This document shows, one piece after another, positions 8,308-16,705 of a stretch of DNA of 64,000 nt. The position numbers and the translations under genes were made by a program. The notes beneath the pieces are model-generated. The model was not told the origin of the DNA, ran no database searches, and saw only the letters and a program-made list of their open reading frames with translations. The number at the start of each line of letters is the position of its first letter. Positions within the stretch are counted from its first letter, which is position 1. The DNA is from AP-15 sp963747735 (GTDB lineage Bacteria > Pseudomonadota > Alphaproteobacteria > ATCC43930 > CGMCC-115725): positions 711,602 to 775,601 of the forward strand of contig CAVVGE010000019.1 in the NCBI GenBank assembly GCA_963747735.1, written 5' to 3'.

Positions 8308-10295
8308 CCGGTGCCGCTTTCGGCGAGCTCGCGCAGCGCCGGAAGGACGCGCTCGATCTCGTCGATCGAGCGCCGCGCCGCGGGCGAGTGCAATTGCATA
8401 TAAGCAAGCAATTCCTGCTGCGGGATCGGGCCGGCGATGCGGCCGATATCCGCGGCGCGAACCCCTTGGCGCAGCAGAAAGCTCAAATAGGTGTAGCGCA
8501 GCGCGTGCGCCGTCACCTCATGCGGCTGGTCGAGCGCGGCATCGTAGGCGCCGAAGAGGACGAGGCGCCCGACCTCGTCGGTTGCGAGCGGACCGCCATC
8601 GGCCCGCCGCATCAGCGTTCCGTCAGCTTCGGGCTGCTGCCGGCGGCGCGCGGCGAGCAGCCCGTGCAGCGGTTCCGCCACCGGCACGGTGCGCGCCCCC
8701 TCGCCGCCCACCTGGATCACCCTGCCGGGCAAATCGACCTGGTCCCAGCGCAGCCCCGCCAGCTCCTCGGCAGTGAGCCCCATCAAAAGCCCGACCACGG
8801 CGAGCCGCGCATCCTCGGCCGTGGCCGCGACGAGCGCCCCGATCTCGCGATCGGAAAGCTCCCGCGGCGGCCGTTGAGAAGCAGGGAGAAGACCGATCTC
8901 GGGCGCCGAAAGCAGGTTCGGCGGCGTCAGTTCTTGGGCGAGCAAGGCCGGCCCCCAGGAATGCTGGTGCTGCACCACTGCCGCCGGCAACGGCGCGGGC
9001 CCTGCGATAAAATCGGCGAACCACGCCGCGAAGAGGCCGAGCCCGAGCGACCCGGCGACCGCGATCAGCGCATCGAGCCGGTAGTCGGGGCGCCACGGCT
9101 CGCTGCTCGGCGCGGCAGCCTCCAAGAGCTCGGCGTGCGGCGCCCGCTCGCGCTCGCTCACCTGCAATTTGGCGAGACGGTCGAGTGCGGCCCGGTGCAT
9201 CCCTTCGAGATGGTCGAGGTCTTCGCGCATCGTCTTGTATTCGTTGAGATGCGTCGCAAATTCCTGCGCCTGCTTCTGGTTGTCGGCGACGTTTTTGCGC
9301 AGCCGGTCGACCTCGGCCTGGGCGGAAGACGCATCCTCCTGCGCCTGGGCGAGCGCGGCCCGCTCGCCGGCGCCGTGCTGCGCTTTGAGCTGGTCCTCGA
9401 GATTGTCGAGCCGCGCCCGCAACGACTTCGCATCGGCGTCCATCGCGAGATAGTCGGGCGTGAACCGGCGCTGCATATCGTGCCACTGCTCGCGCGCCAC
9501 GGAGACCCGTTGCTGCAAATCGGCGAGGGTCGGATCGTCCTTGGCGCGGAAAACGGCCTTGCCCGCGGCGATCGAGCTCCTGAGCGCCTGCAAATGCCCC
9601 TGCGCCTTGGCCAGCTTTTCGTTGGCGTCGGTATAGGATTCGCTCAAGCCTTCGATGTCGGCGAGCACGTCGTTTTCCTTGTGCTCCATCGAGACGATGT
9701 CGTAGCGGTCGCGAAACGCATTGATCGCCTGCCGCTTTCCCGTCACTTCCTTGTCGAGCGCCCGAATTTCGTCGCCGACTTCGCCGGTGGTGCTGGCGGC
9801 GAGGCTCTTATACGCGTCGGCGACATGCTGCCGGTAGGCAAGCGCCACGGTGTTGACGAGCCGCGGCCCAAATTCCGGCTGCGGCCCAACCGCCGCGAGC
9901 TCCACGATCTGCGTGCCTTCGATCGGCTCGGCGTGCAGCATCTGCTGCACCGAAGCGACCGGGTCCGGCCCCAGATCGGGCAGCGCCCCGTCGCCTTTCA
10001 ATCGGTCCAAGACATCTTGCAGCAGCGGACGGCTGGTCAATGTCTGGACTTCGGTCAGAAACGATTTCGCGTCGGTTGCGACCGTCGGGGCGTCCTTGGC
10101 GTCGCTCGGCTGGGTCACGACCGAAGCGGGTGAAATCTGCAGCCGCGCCACCGCCCGGTATTCCGGCGGCCGGGTAAAAACATAAACGAGGCTCGCCGTC
10201 ACCGCCGGCAAGAACACCGCGCAAAAGACGATCGCCCGGCGTCGCGCCGACTTCCCTATCGAGGCCATCGCCGCACCATCAGAGACAACCGACAT
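8304..10295 (-). CDS. Wzz/GumC-like chain-length protein fused to a degenerate tyrosine-recombinase domain
   Basis: 663 aa from the ATG at 10293-10295 (alternative ATG 10268). Residues ~20-40 are a membrane segment followed by RPPEYRAVARLQISP, the Wzz/GNVR beginning. The middle (~150-390) is long coiled coil (QAQEDASSAQAEVDRLRKN). A second membrane segment lies at ~404-432. Residues ~480-655 read as a phage-integrase catalytic fold: LTAEELAGLRWDQVDL, RTVPVAEPL, VTAHALRYTYLSFLL (H597, R600), and a terminal LLAYMQL whose Y632 sits where the nucleophile should be. The first catalytic arginine position is threonine (~T508) and the strand lysine is not evident, so recombination is doubtful. The recombinase part would be cytoplasmic. 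Confidence 0.72.
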   Translation of the reverse strand: MSVVSDGAAMASIGKSARRRAIVFCAVFLPAVTASLVYVFTRPPEYRAVARLQISPASVVTQPSDAKDAPTVATDAKSFLTEVQTLTSRPLLQDVLDRLKGDGALPDLGPDPVASVQQMLHAEPIEGTQIVELAAVGPQPEFGPRLVNTVALAYRQHVADAYKSLAASTTGEVGDEIRALDKEVTGKRQAINAFRDRYDIVSMEHKENDVLADIEGLSESYTDANEKLAKAQGHLQALRSSIAAGKAVFRAKDDPTLADLQQRVSVAREQWHDMQRRFTPDYLAMDADAKSLRARLDNLEDQLKAQHGAGERAALAQAQEDASSAQAEVDRLRKNVADNQKQAQEFATHLNEYKTMREDLDHLEGMHRAALDRLAKLQVSERERAPHAELLEAAAPSSEPWRPDYRLDALIAVAGSLGLGLFAAWFADFIAGPAPLPAAVVQHQHSWGPALLAQELTPPNLLSAPEIGLLPASQRPPRELSDREIGALVAATAEDARLAVVGLLMGLTAEELAGLRWDQVDLPGRVIQVGGEGARTVPVAEPLHGLLAARRRQQPEADGTLMRRADGGPLATDEVGRLVLFGAYDAALDQPHEVTAHALRYTYLSFLLRQGVRAADIGRIAGPIPQQELLAYMQLHSPAARRSIDEIERVLPALRELAESGTG

Positions 10296-10430
10296 CGCCG
10301 TACCGCAATCGCCGATTATAGGAGGATTCCCGTCTCCCGCGGCGGAAATAGGGCAATTCAGCAAAGGCTTGAAACAACACCGATAGCGGTGCATGCCTAC
10401 GCCCACGAAACAATGCGAAGGCCCGGCGCG

Positions 10431-10883
10431 ATGAGGCGACGCATCATCCGGACAAGGCGGGCGGCCCTGGTGGGCGTTCCCCTCGCTTTCTGCCTCGCCC
10501 TCTCCGGCTGGTCTTGCCATGCCGCACCGGCCGGGCCGCCGCAAGCCGTCACACTGGCCCAGGCGCAACCGGCGGCGCAGCCGCCGAATGTCGAAGCCGA
10601 CATCGCCCAGCTGCACCAACGCCTGGGCATCAGCCCCGCTCAGCAGCCGCGCTTTGCCGCGGTCGCCGAGATCATGCGCGAGAACGCCCGCGCCGCCGCG
10701 CGACTTCGGCCGCCGGCCAACTCGAGCGCGGTCGAAGCGCTGCGCATGGCGATCCAATACGGGGAGGAGGACCTCGCCGGCATGAGACGGCTATTGCCGG
10801 CACTCCAGGCGCTCTACGCCAGCCTCTCGCCAACGCAGCAGCGCGCCGCCGATATGGTGTTTCGCCAGGGCCCCGGCGAATAA
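10431..10883 (+). CDS. secreted Spy/CpxP-like LTxxQ-type protein
   Basis: About 150 aa from ATG 10431 (GAAGG upstream; ATG 10413 and GTG 10389 also in frame). A basic n-region, a hydrophobic core and a CHAA site form a signal peptide. The mature helical protein has two LTxxQ-like motifs, LGISPAQQPRF and SLSPTQQRAAD, as in the Spy/CpxP family of periplasmic chaperones and stress sensors. It is divergent from the Wzz-fusion gene and 33 bp upstream of the CoA transferase; cotranscription with the latter is possible. Confidence 0.65.
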   Translation: MRRRIIRTRRAALVGVPLAFCLALSGWSCHAAPAGPPQAVTLAQAQPAAQPPNVEADIAQLHQRLGISPAQQPRFAAVAEIMRENARAAARLRPPANSSAVEALRMAIQYGEEDLAGMRRLLPALQALYASLSPTQQRAADMVFRQGPGE

Positions 10884-10916
10884 CGATCCGACCCCGGAAA
10901 ACAGGAGAAACCGCCG

Positions 10917-12101
10917 ATGACGACCCCGAAGCTGCCGCTCGACGACTTCTTCGTCATCGACCTGACCGCGCATCGCGCCGGTCCGACCGCGGTTCGCCAG
11001 CTCGCCGATTGGGGCGCCGATGTGCTCAAAGTCGAGCCGCCGGGCGAGCAGGTCGACGCGACCGGCAGCCGCCGCGACGGTTTCGATTTTCAGAATTTGC
11101 ACCGCAACAAGCGCTCGATGACGCTCAATCTGAAAAGCAAGGAAGGGCTCGAAATTTTCTTCAAGCTCGCCAAACGCGCCGATGTCGTCGTCGAAAACTA
11201 CCGCTCCGACGTCAAGCACCGGCTCGGCGTCGATTACGAGGCGGTCAGGAAGGTCAATCCGCGCATCGTCTATGGCAGCATCTCGGGCTTTGGCCAGGAC
11301 GGGCCCTATGCCGGCCGCCCCGGTGTCGACCAGATCGCCCAGGGGATGGGCGGGCTGATGTCGATCACCGGCCATAAGGGCCAAGGGCCGGTGCGCGTCG
11401 GCATCGCCATCAACGACACCTCGGCCGGCCTGCTGTTGTCCTACGGGATCGTGCTGGCGCTCTTGAACCGCGAGCGCACCGGCGAAGGCCAATGGGTCCA
11501 CACCTCATTGCTCGAAACCCAGATCTACATGCTCGATTTCCAGGCGGCGCGCTATCTGATGAAAGGCGAAGTCGCCGGCCAGGAGGGCAATTTCCACCCG
11601 ACCTCGCCCGGCACCGGCATGTTCCAGACCGCCGACGGCCATATCAACATCGCCGCCTCGGGCGACAATCTGTGGCGCCGCTTTTGCGAAGCCGCGGGTG
11701 CCAGGGACCTTCTCGAAAACCCCGATTTCGCGACCGTCGCCGCGCGCGCCAAAAACCGCGAGGCATTGGTCGCGCATCTGAACGAGATCGTGCGCCGGCA
11801 CCCGAGCGCCTATTGGGTCGAGCTTTTGAACAAGGCCGGCGTGCCGTGCGGGCCGATCAACACGATTGACCAGACCTTTGCCGATCCGCAGGTCCAGCAT
11901 CTCGGCATCGCCAAGCCGGTCAGCCACCCCAAGCTCGGCGCGCAAAAGGTGGTCGGCCAGCCGATCCATCTGAGCGCCTACCCGCAGCCCGACGAATTGC
12001 AGCCTACCCCCGACCAGGGCCAGCATACCGAGGCGGTGCTGCGCGATCTCGGCTACGATGCCGCAGCGGTCGCGGGCTTGCGCGAGCAGGGCGTCGTCTG
12101 A
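10917..12101 (+). CDS. CaiB/BaiF family III CoA transferase
   Basis: 394 aa, ATG preceded by AACAGGAGAAA. It shows the family III hallmarks: ADWGADVLKVEPP near the N-terminus, the nucleotide-binding stretch LHRNKRSMTLNLKS, and GRPGVDQIAQGMGG with the conserved catalytic aspartate (about D138), which forms the acyl-anhydride/thioester intermediate. Length is normal. It moves CoA between carboxylic acids in the cytoplasm. It is the first gene of a plus-strand run reaching 15148 (MetE-like protein, hydrolase, LLM oxidoreductase), which looks like a degradation operon. Confidence 0.9.
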   Translation: MTTPKLPLDDFFVIDLTAHRAGPTAVRQLADWGADVLKVEPPGEQVDATGSRRDGFDFQNLHRNKRSMTLNLKSKEGLEIFFKLAKRADVVVENYRSDVKHRLGVDYEAVRKVNPRIVYGSISGFGQDGPYAGRPGVDQIAQGMGGLMSITGHKGQGPVRVGIAINDTSAGLLLSYGIVLALLNRERTGEGQWVHTSLLETQIYMLDFQAARYLMKGEVAGQEGNFHPTSPGTGMFQTADGHINIAASGDNLWRRFCEAAGARDLLENPDFATVAARAKNREALVAHLNEIVRRHPSAYWVELLNKAGVPCGPINTIDQTFADPQVQHLGIAKPVSHPKLGAQKVVGQPIHLSAYPQPDELQPTPDQGQHTEAVLRDLGYDAAAVAGLREQGVV

Positions 12102-12123
12102 TCCCAACAGCCGGAGGGAGACG

Positions 12124-13155
12124 ATGATCGTGCATTTCGTCGGCAGCGTTCCGCTGCCCGACGCCGAAACCGTGTTCCGCACCCTCGCCGCGGCCGCCGG
12201 ACCATATCTCCGGTGCCTGCCCGATGGCGAGACCGGCATCCGCAAGACCTGGATCCGGTTTTTGCAGGATGTGCTGGTGCAAAACCCGGCAATCGAGCCG
12301 GCGCCGGTGCCGCCGTTCAAATTCACCCAATGGGACGGCAAGGTGCTGCGCGAAATCCCGCGGCTGCGCCTCAGGCCGGGCATCGAGCCCGACCCCGACA
12401 CGTTCGAGACCGGCTATGCGCAGATGGCGATCGCGTCCTGGGGCCTGTTCGATCGACTGCAAAAGGCCGGTGTCATCCCGGCCGAGGCCAAATTCCAGGT
12501 GTCGCTGCCGACGCCGATTGCGCCGGCCTACAACAACATGCTGCCGTCCGACCGGGCCGGGCTGCTGCCGGCGCTGACCCGGCATTTTATCGGCGAGGTC
12601 GAAAAGATCGCCCGCGCGGTCCCGAACCACCGCCTCGCCCTACAATGGGACGTGTGCCAGGAGGTGCTGGCCTGGGAGGGCTATTACGAGCCGGGGCCGG
12701 TCGATTTCCGCAGCGAGACGCTCGCGGTGCTGACCCGGATCGGCGACGCGGTGCCGGCCGAGGTAGAGCTCGGCTACCATTTCTGCTACGGCAGCCCGGC
12801 CGACGAGCACTGCGTCCAGCCCAAGGACGCGGGCATTATGGTCGAGATGGCGCAGGCGATCCTCGGCGGGGTTCGGCGCCCGATCCGGTTCTTTCATATG
12901 CCGGTGCCCAAAACCCGCAGCGACGACGCCTATTTTGCCCCGCTCGAAAATCTGCGCCTCGATCCCGGCACCGAGCTTTATCTCGGCCTCGTCCATCACG
13001 ACGACGCCGAAGGCGACCGGGCGCGGCTGGCGGCGGCGCGGCGCCATGCGCGGATCGACGGCGTCGCCACCGAATGCGGCATGGCGCGCGGCGACCCGGC
13101 GCGGCTATCCTCGCTCCTCGCCGCGCACGTCCGCTTGGCCGAAATGGAGCATTAG
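12124..13155 (+). CDS. UROD/MetE-like protein
   Basis: 343 aa, ATG with GGAGGGAG just upstream, 22 bp after the CoA transferase. The N-terminus MIVHFVGSVPLPDAETVF and PDGETGIRKTW resemble the MetE-like TIM barrel. Cysteines and histidines fall at barrel strand ends (WDVCQEV, GYHFCYG, ATECGM), as in zinc-dependent alkyl transferases such as methionine synthase II and 2-mercaptoethanesulfonate methyltransferases. It is much shorter than MetE and has no folate-binding N-terminal barrel. Inferred role: alkyl transfer in the surrounding catabolic operon. The actual reaction is unknown. Confidence 0.65.
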   Translation: MIVHFVGSVPLPDAETVFRTLAAAAGPYLRCLPDGETGIRKTWIRFLQDVLVQNPAIEPAPVPPFKFTQWDGKVLREIPRLRLRPGIEPDPDTFETGYAQMAIASWGLFDRLQKAGVIPAEAKFQVSLPTPIAPAYNNMLPSDRAGLLPALTRHFIGEVEKIARAVPNHRLALQWDVCQEVLAWEGYYEPGPVDFRSETLAVLTRIGDAVPAEVELGYHFCYGSPADEHCVQPKDAGIMVEMAQAILGGVRRPIRFFHMPVPKTRSDDAYFAPLENLRLDPGTELYLGLVHHDDAEGDRARLAAARRHARIDGVATECGMARGDPARLSSLLAAHVRLAEMEH

Positions 13156-13199
13156 CGGGAGGCGGCTGAGCCGCCTTTATTCGGGTTGGAGAGGATTGG

Positions 13200-13979
13200 A
13201 TGGCACGGATCGAAATCGCCGGGATCGCCCTCGACGGGTTCACCGCCGGCAACGGCCCGCCACTCTTGTTTCTGCACGGCGGCGATTACGTTGCGCAAAA
13301 CCGGCCGTTTCTCGATCGCCTCGCGCGGCATTGGTCGGTGACCGCACCCCGGCATCCGGGATTTGGTGCTTCGGAACGGCCCGCCGAGCTTCGCACGGTC
13401 CACGATCTCGCTTATCTCTATCTCGACTGGCTCGACCGGCAGAAAGGCGGCGATGTCGCCGTTATCGGCTCCTCCTTTGGCGGCTGGATCGCGCTCGAAA
13501 TGGCGGTGCGCTCGGTCGCCGGCATCAGCCGGCTCGTCCTTATCGACGCGCTCGGGGTCAAATTCGGCGGGCGCGAGGACCGCGACATCACCGACATTTA
13601 TGCGTTGCCGGAAGAGGAGGTGCGCCGGCGCACCTTTTTCGACCCCGCGCGGGCGTCGCCCGACTATGCCGCCTTGAGCGACGACGAGCTTTTGGCGATT
13701 TCCCGCGACCGCGAGGCGACTGCGCTATACGGCTGGCGGCCTTATATGCACGATCCGGGCCTGCGCCAATGGCTGCACCGTGTGCGGGTCCCGGCTTTGG
13801 TGCTGTGGGGCGAGGCCGACGGCATCGCCGGCCCCGATTATGGCGAAAAGCTCAGCCGCGCGCTGCCGCAGGCCCGTTTCGAGCGGATCGCCGCGGCCGG
13901 CCATTACCCGCAGATCGAGCGGCCCGACGAGGTCGCCCTTCGGATCGAGCGCTTCTTGGGCGCGGAGGCAGTGCGATGA
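13200..13979 (+). CDS. alpha/beta hydrolase
   Basis: 259 aa, ATG after GGAGAGGA. It has FLHGGDYVAQ (oxyanion hole), HPGFGAS, a nucleophile elbow IGSSFGGWIALEMA with serine, LVLWGEADG (acid) and AAGHYPQIERP (histidine): a complete triad typical of meta-cleavage-product or lactone hydrolases. Its TGA overlaps the ATG of the LLM oxidoreductase (ATGA), so the two are translationally coupled and probably act in the same pathway. Confidence 0.88.
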   Translation: MARIEIAGIALDGFTAGNGPPLLFLHGGDYVAQNRPFLDRLARHWSVTAPRHPGFGASERPAELRTVHDLAYLYLDWLDRQKGGDVAVIGSSFGGWIALEMAVRSVAGISRLVLIDALGVKFGGREDRDITDIYALPEEEVRRRTFFDPARASPDYAALSDDELLAISRDREATALYGWRPYMHDPGLRQWLHRVRVPALVLWGEADGIAGPDYGEKLSRALPQARFERIAAAGHYPQIERPDEVALRIERFLGAEAVR

Positions 13980-15148
13980 ACGTCTGGCATTTCAGCGAAA
14001 TGGCCTATCACCCGGCGTGGCCGCATCTCGACCGGACCTACCGGGTCACGGTGCCGAGCCGGCTCTACGACCCCAAGGTCGGCGCCGATCTCTACCACCG
14101 CTATCTCGACGAATGGGCGCTGTGCGACGAGCTCGGCATCAACATCATGACCAACGAGCACCACGCCACCGCCACCTGCAGCGATTCGGTGTGCACGATC
14201 CCGATGGCGATCCTGGCCCGCGAGACCAAAAAAGTGCGCCTCCTGGCGCTCGGCATGCCGATCGGCAACCGCAACGACCCGATCCGCGTCGCCGAAGAAT
14301 ATTCGATGATCGACGTGATCTCGCGCGGCCGGCTCGATATGGGCTTTGTCAAAGGCGTGCCGTTCGAGATTTCGCCGGCCAACACCAACCCGGCCGATCT
14401 GACCGAGCGCTTCTGGGAGGCGCACGACCTGATCCTGAAGGCGATGACGAGCCATGACGGCCCGTTCAGCTGGGAGGGCCGGCATTTCCAGTACCGCTCG
14501 GTCAATGTCTGGCCGCGCCCGTACCAGGAGCCGCATCCGCCGGTCTGGACCCCGGTCGGCAGCCCGGAGAGCGCGATCGAGGCGGCGGCGCGCGGCATCA
14601 CGATCGGCGTCCTCAACACCGGCTGGGTCCGCACCCCGTCGATCTTCGAGGCGTACCGCAAAAAGGCGCGCGAATCGGGCCGCGATCCCGCACCCGAACG
14701 CCTCGCCTATATGGCGCTGATCGGGGTCGGCGAGACGCGTGAGGAAGGCTGCCGCCGCGCCGACCAGATCCTCGGCTATAGCCGCACCTCGGGCATCGTG
14801 GCACCCGAATTCGCCAACCCGCCGGGCTATGCCGCGGCTCGCGCGACGGCGCAGATGCTGAAAGGCGGCGGGGCGATGGCGGCGCGCGCCACCCGGGTCC
14901 AGACCAAGGACGGCCACCCGATCAACCCGCGCACGATGACGGTCGACGAAGCGATCGACGCCGGCCTCTCTTTCGCCGGCACCCCCGACGACGTCTTCGA
15001 CCAGCTCAAGGCATTCTACGACCACGTCGGCGGCTTCGGTCACCTCTTGATGATGGCCCAAGGCGGCCTGATCAGCCACGAAGACACCGTCGCCAACCTG
15101 ACCCTGTTCTCAAAGGAGGTATTGCCGCGCCTGGCTGAGCTGGGGTGA
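13976..15148 (+). CDS. LLM-class flavin-dependent oxidoreductase
   Basis: 390 aa luciferase-like monooxygenase (TIM barrel using FMNH2 or F420H2). Visible family features are ELGINIMTNEHHATATC, RNDPIRVAEEYSMIDVISRGRLDMGFVKG in the central barrel (two adjacent motifs), and WPRPYQEPHPPVW. It overlaps the preceding hydrolase by 4 bp. Together with the CoA transferase and MetE-like protein it suggests oxidative attack on an unusual substrate, followed by hydrolysis and CoA activation. Last gene of the operon. Confidence 0.9.
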   Translation: MNVWHFSEMAYHPAWPHLDRTYRVTVPSRLYDPKVGADLYHRYLDEWALCDELGINIMTNEHHATATCSDSVCTIPMAILARETKKVRLLALGMPIGNRNDPIRVAEEYSMIDVISRGRLDMGFVKGVPFEISPANTNPADLTERFWEAHDLILKAMTSHDGPFSWEGRHFQYRSVNVWPRPYQEPHPPVWTPVGSPESAIEAAARGITIGVLNTGWVRTPSIFEAYRKKARESGRDPAPERLAYMALIGVGETREEGCRRADQILGYSRTSGIVAPEFANPPGYAAARATAQMLKGGGAMAARATRVQTKDGHPINPRTMTVDEAIDAGLSFAGTPDDVFDQLKAFYDHVGGFGHLLMMAQGGLISHEDTVANLTLFSKEVLPRLAELG

Positions 15149-15463
15149 TGCCGCCATTTCCAGATAGCGCAACACTCAGAAAGAGAAGCTCGCTGTCTGC
15201 GTGCTCCGTGCCGTTGCAGTAAATAACTCCGGTGGGTTTCGCGTTTGAGCCTGGGGAAGAATTCCCCTCACCGCCCATTCACTCGTCACCCCGGCGAAGG
15301 CCGGGGCCCACGCGTCCGCGGCCGAGCGGATAATGGCTGGTACGACATCGCCACTGCTGAAAGTTCCGAGCGGCGGAGAAGGGGGGCCCGGTCCTGCGCC
15401 GGGAAGGCGACAGGAGAATTTGCCAAATTTTCATCTCGATCTGGATTCTTGCCCAGCCTCGTT
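15149..15463. other. intergenic region with REP-like palindromes, no gene seen
   Basis: 315 bp between the LLM gene and a lipoprotein pseudogene. It contains the palindrome CCCCGGC-GAAG-GCCGGGG at 15289-15306 and an imperfect relative near 15385-15410. Short open frames here lack start signals and family resemblance. No promoter is convincing. Confidence 0.5.
15289..15306. repeat. REP-like palindrome (CCCGGC-loop-GCCGGG family)
   Basis: Perfect 7-bp arms CCCCGGC/GCCGGGG around a GAAG loop, next to GTCA on the left. The same core recurs at 37609-37624 and 37708-37725, all extragenic, which marks a dispersed repeat family in this genome. Confidence 0.65.
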
Positions 15464-16183
15464 GCTCAACCCACCCTACGAATCCTGTGCTGCTGTCTGG
15501 CGACAATGCCGCTGATCGGCTGCACCGGAGATTTGACGGCGATGCGATCACCTCCGGCGCCGGTCGCGGCAGCCGCCGAGGCGCCCGCGGCGCGGGTCCA
15601 TGCGGCCGATCGGGTGACACCCGCGGCCATCCTCGTGGTGCTGCCGGGGCTGGCGCGTTTGGCGCCGATCCGGAGCTGTGGGCGAGGGAGGGGTTCGATC
15701 TGGTGACGCCGCCGCCTGAATTTCTGCGGTTCGCGGCGGACCGCGAGGCGGCGCTGGCACAGCTGGCCGCCGCGGCGCGGGCGCTCGCCGACGCGCCGGT
15801 CTGGCTCGTCGGCCCCGACCCGGCGGTCGAAGCGGCGCTCGCCGCACCGGGTGGCCGGGTCTAGGGTGTCGTCGTCACTTCGGCCGGCGCCGGGACCGGC
15901 AGCTGCACCGAGAGCTTTTCCTATTTCGATCCGGGCACCGGCGCGCCGCCAAAGGTGACGTTCGACAAGTCCGGCGACGCCTGCCCTGCGGGCGCGGTAT
16001 CGGCTCCCGCATTCGGCGCCGGAACCGGGCCCGCCACCACTTCGGGACCGGCTATGCCGGCGGCAAAGCCCGGCGGGCCGCGCATCATCGAGGCGTAGGC
16101 CCAGCCCGACGGCATGTCGTCGCCGGCCCGCCAAGCCTATCTGCGGCAGCTCGCCGAGCTGATCAAAGGGGCGCCGCCCGGCT
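15464..16183 (+). pseudogene. lipoprotein-like gene broken by a frameshift and two TAG stops
   Basis: A coherent product can be followed across frames. A lipobox-like MPLIGC lies at ~15506-15523, then a Pro/Ala-rich stretch to LVVLPGLAR in one frame. After a one-base shift near 15660 another frame reads GADPELWAREGFDLVTPP and continues to 16183. That second frame is interrupted by TAG at 15862-15864 and TAG at 16096-16098; both could be CAG to TAG changes. The protein ends in a helix RQAYLRQLAELIKGAPPG. Family not recognised. Three lesions make this a pseudogene rather than a single sequencing slip. Confidence 0.6.
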
Positions 16184-16210
16184 GACCGGAGCCGCTCCCT
16201 CCACCCCGCC

Positions 16211-16480
16211 TCAATAGGGTCGATAAGGCGGCGGCGGGGGTGGCGGCGGTGTCGTGACAACGCCGGTCACAGCACCCACGGCGCCGCCGATCGCGGCGCC
16301 GGTGGCCGCACCCGCACCGCCGGCGGCAGCCCCGCCGATCGCGGCGCCGGCGCCGGCGCCGATCAACCCGCCGCCGACCGCGCGCTGCGCCGGATCGTAG
16401 GGGTTCGTGCACCCGGCCAGCGCCAGGATAAAGCCGGCGGCCAGCACACCCTGCGTCATCGATTGTCTTGTCACACCCAT
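16211..16480 (-). CDS. small glycine-zipper lipoprotein
   Basis: 89 aa from ATG 16480 (GGGGAAGGA just upstream; ATG 16459 also possible). Lipobox LALAGC follows a short hydrophobic signal. The mature protein is mostly glycine/alanine zipper repeats (GAGAGAAIGGAAAGGAG), which form a membrane-inserting hairpin, and ends in a polyproline run before YRPY. Such proteins (Rick_17kDa/YMGG-like) sit in the outer membrane. Convergent with the pseudogene to its left. Confidence 0.75.
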   Translation of the reverse strand: MGVTRQSMTQGVLAAGFILALAGCTNPYDPAQRAVGGGLIGAGAGAAIGGAAAGGAGAATGAAIGGAVGAVTGVVTTPPPPPPPPYRPY

Positions 16481-16705
16481 TCCTTCCCCAGTGAGCTTCC
16501 GAAAAGATCTTGTCGACCCGTCGGCGGGATAAACGGCCGATGCCCGCGTCATCTTCCATTCAAACCGGCTGCAAACGAAACGGGCTGGCGGCAAGTTCCC
16601 GCCATTTTCCGCGCTCGGCGCGCTTGAGCGATCGGCGCGGAGGGTGCACGATGTGGCAACGCCGCCTGATCGACGTACAAGCAATAACAACGAGGAGGAA
16701 AAACA

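Noticed and set aside
8304..8800. A separate integrase gene marking an integrative element
   Set aside because: The recombinase-like frame is continuous with the Wzz part, lacks catalytic residues, and no att sites or phage genes flank it.
15862..16098. In-frame TAG codons as possible pyrrolysine or recoding sites
   Set aside because: The same gene also has a frameshift and no start, so mutation of CAG is simpler; no Pyl genes are seen.
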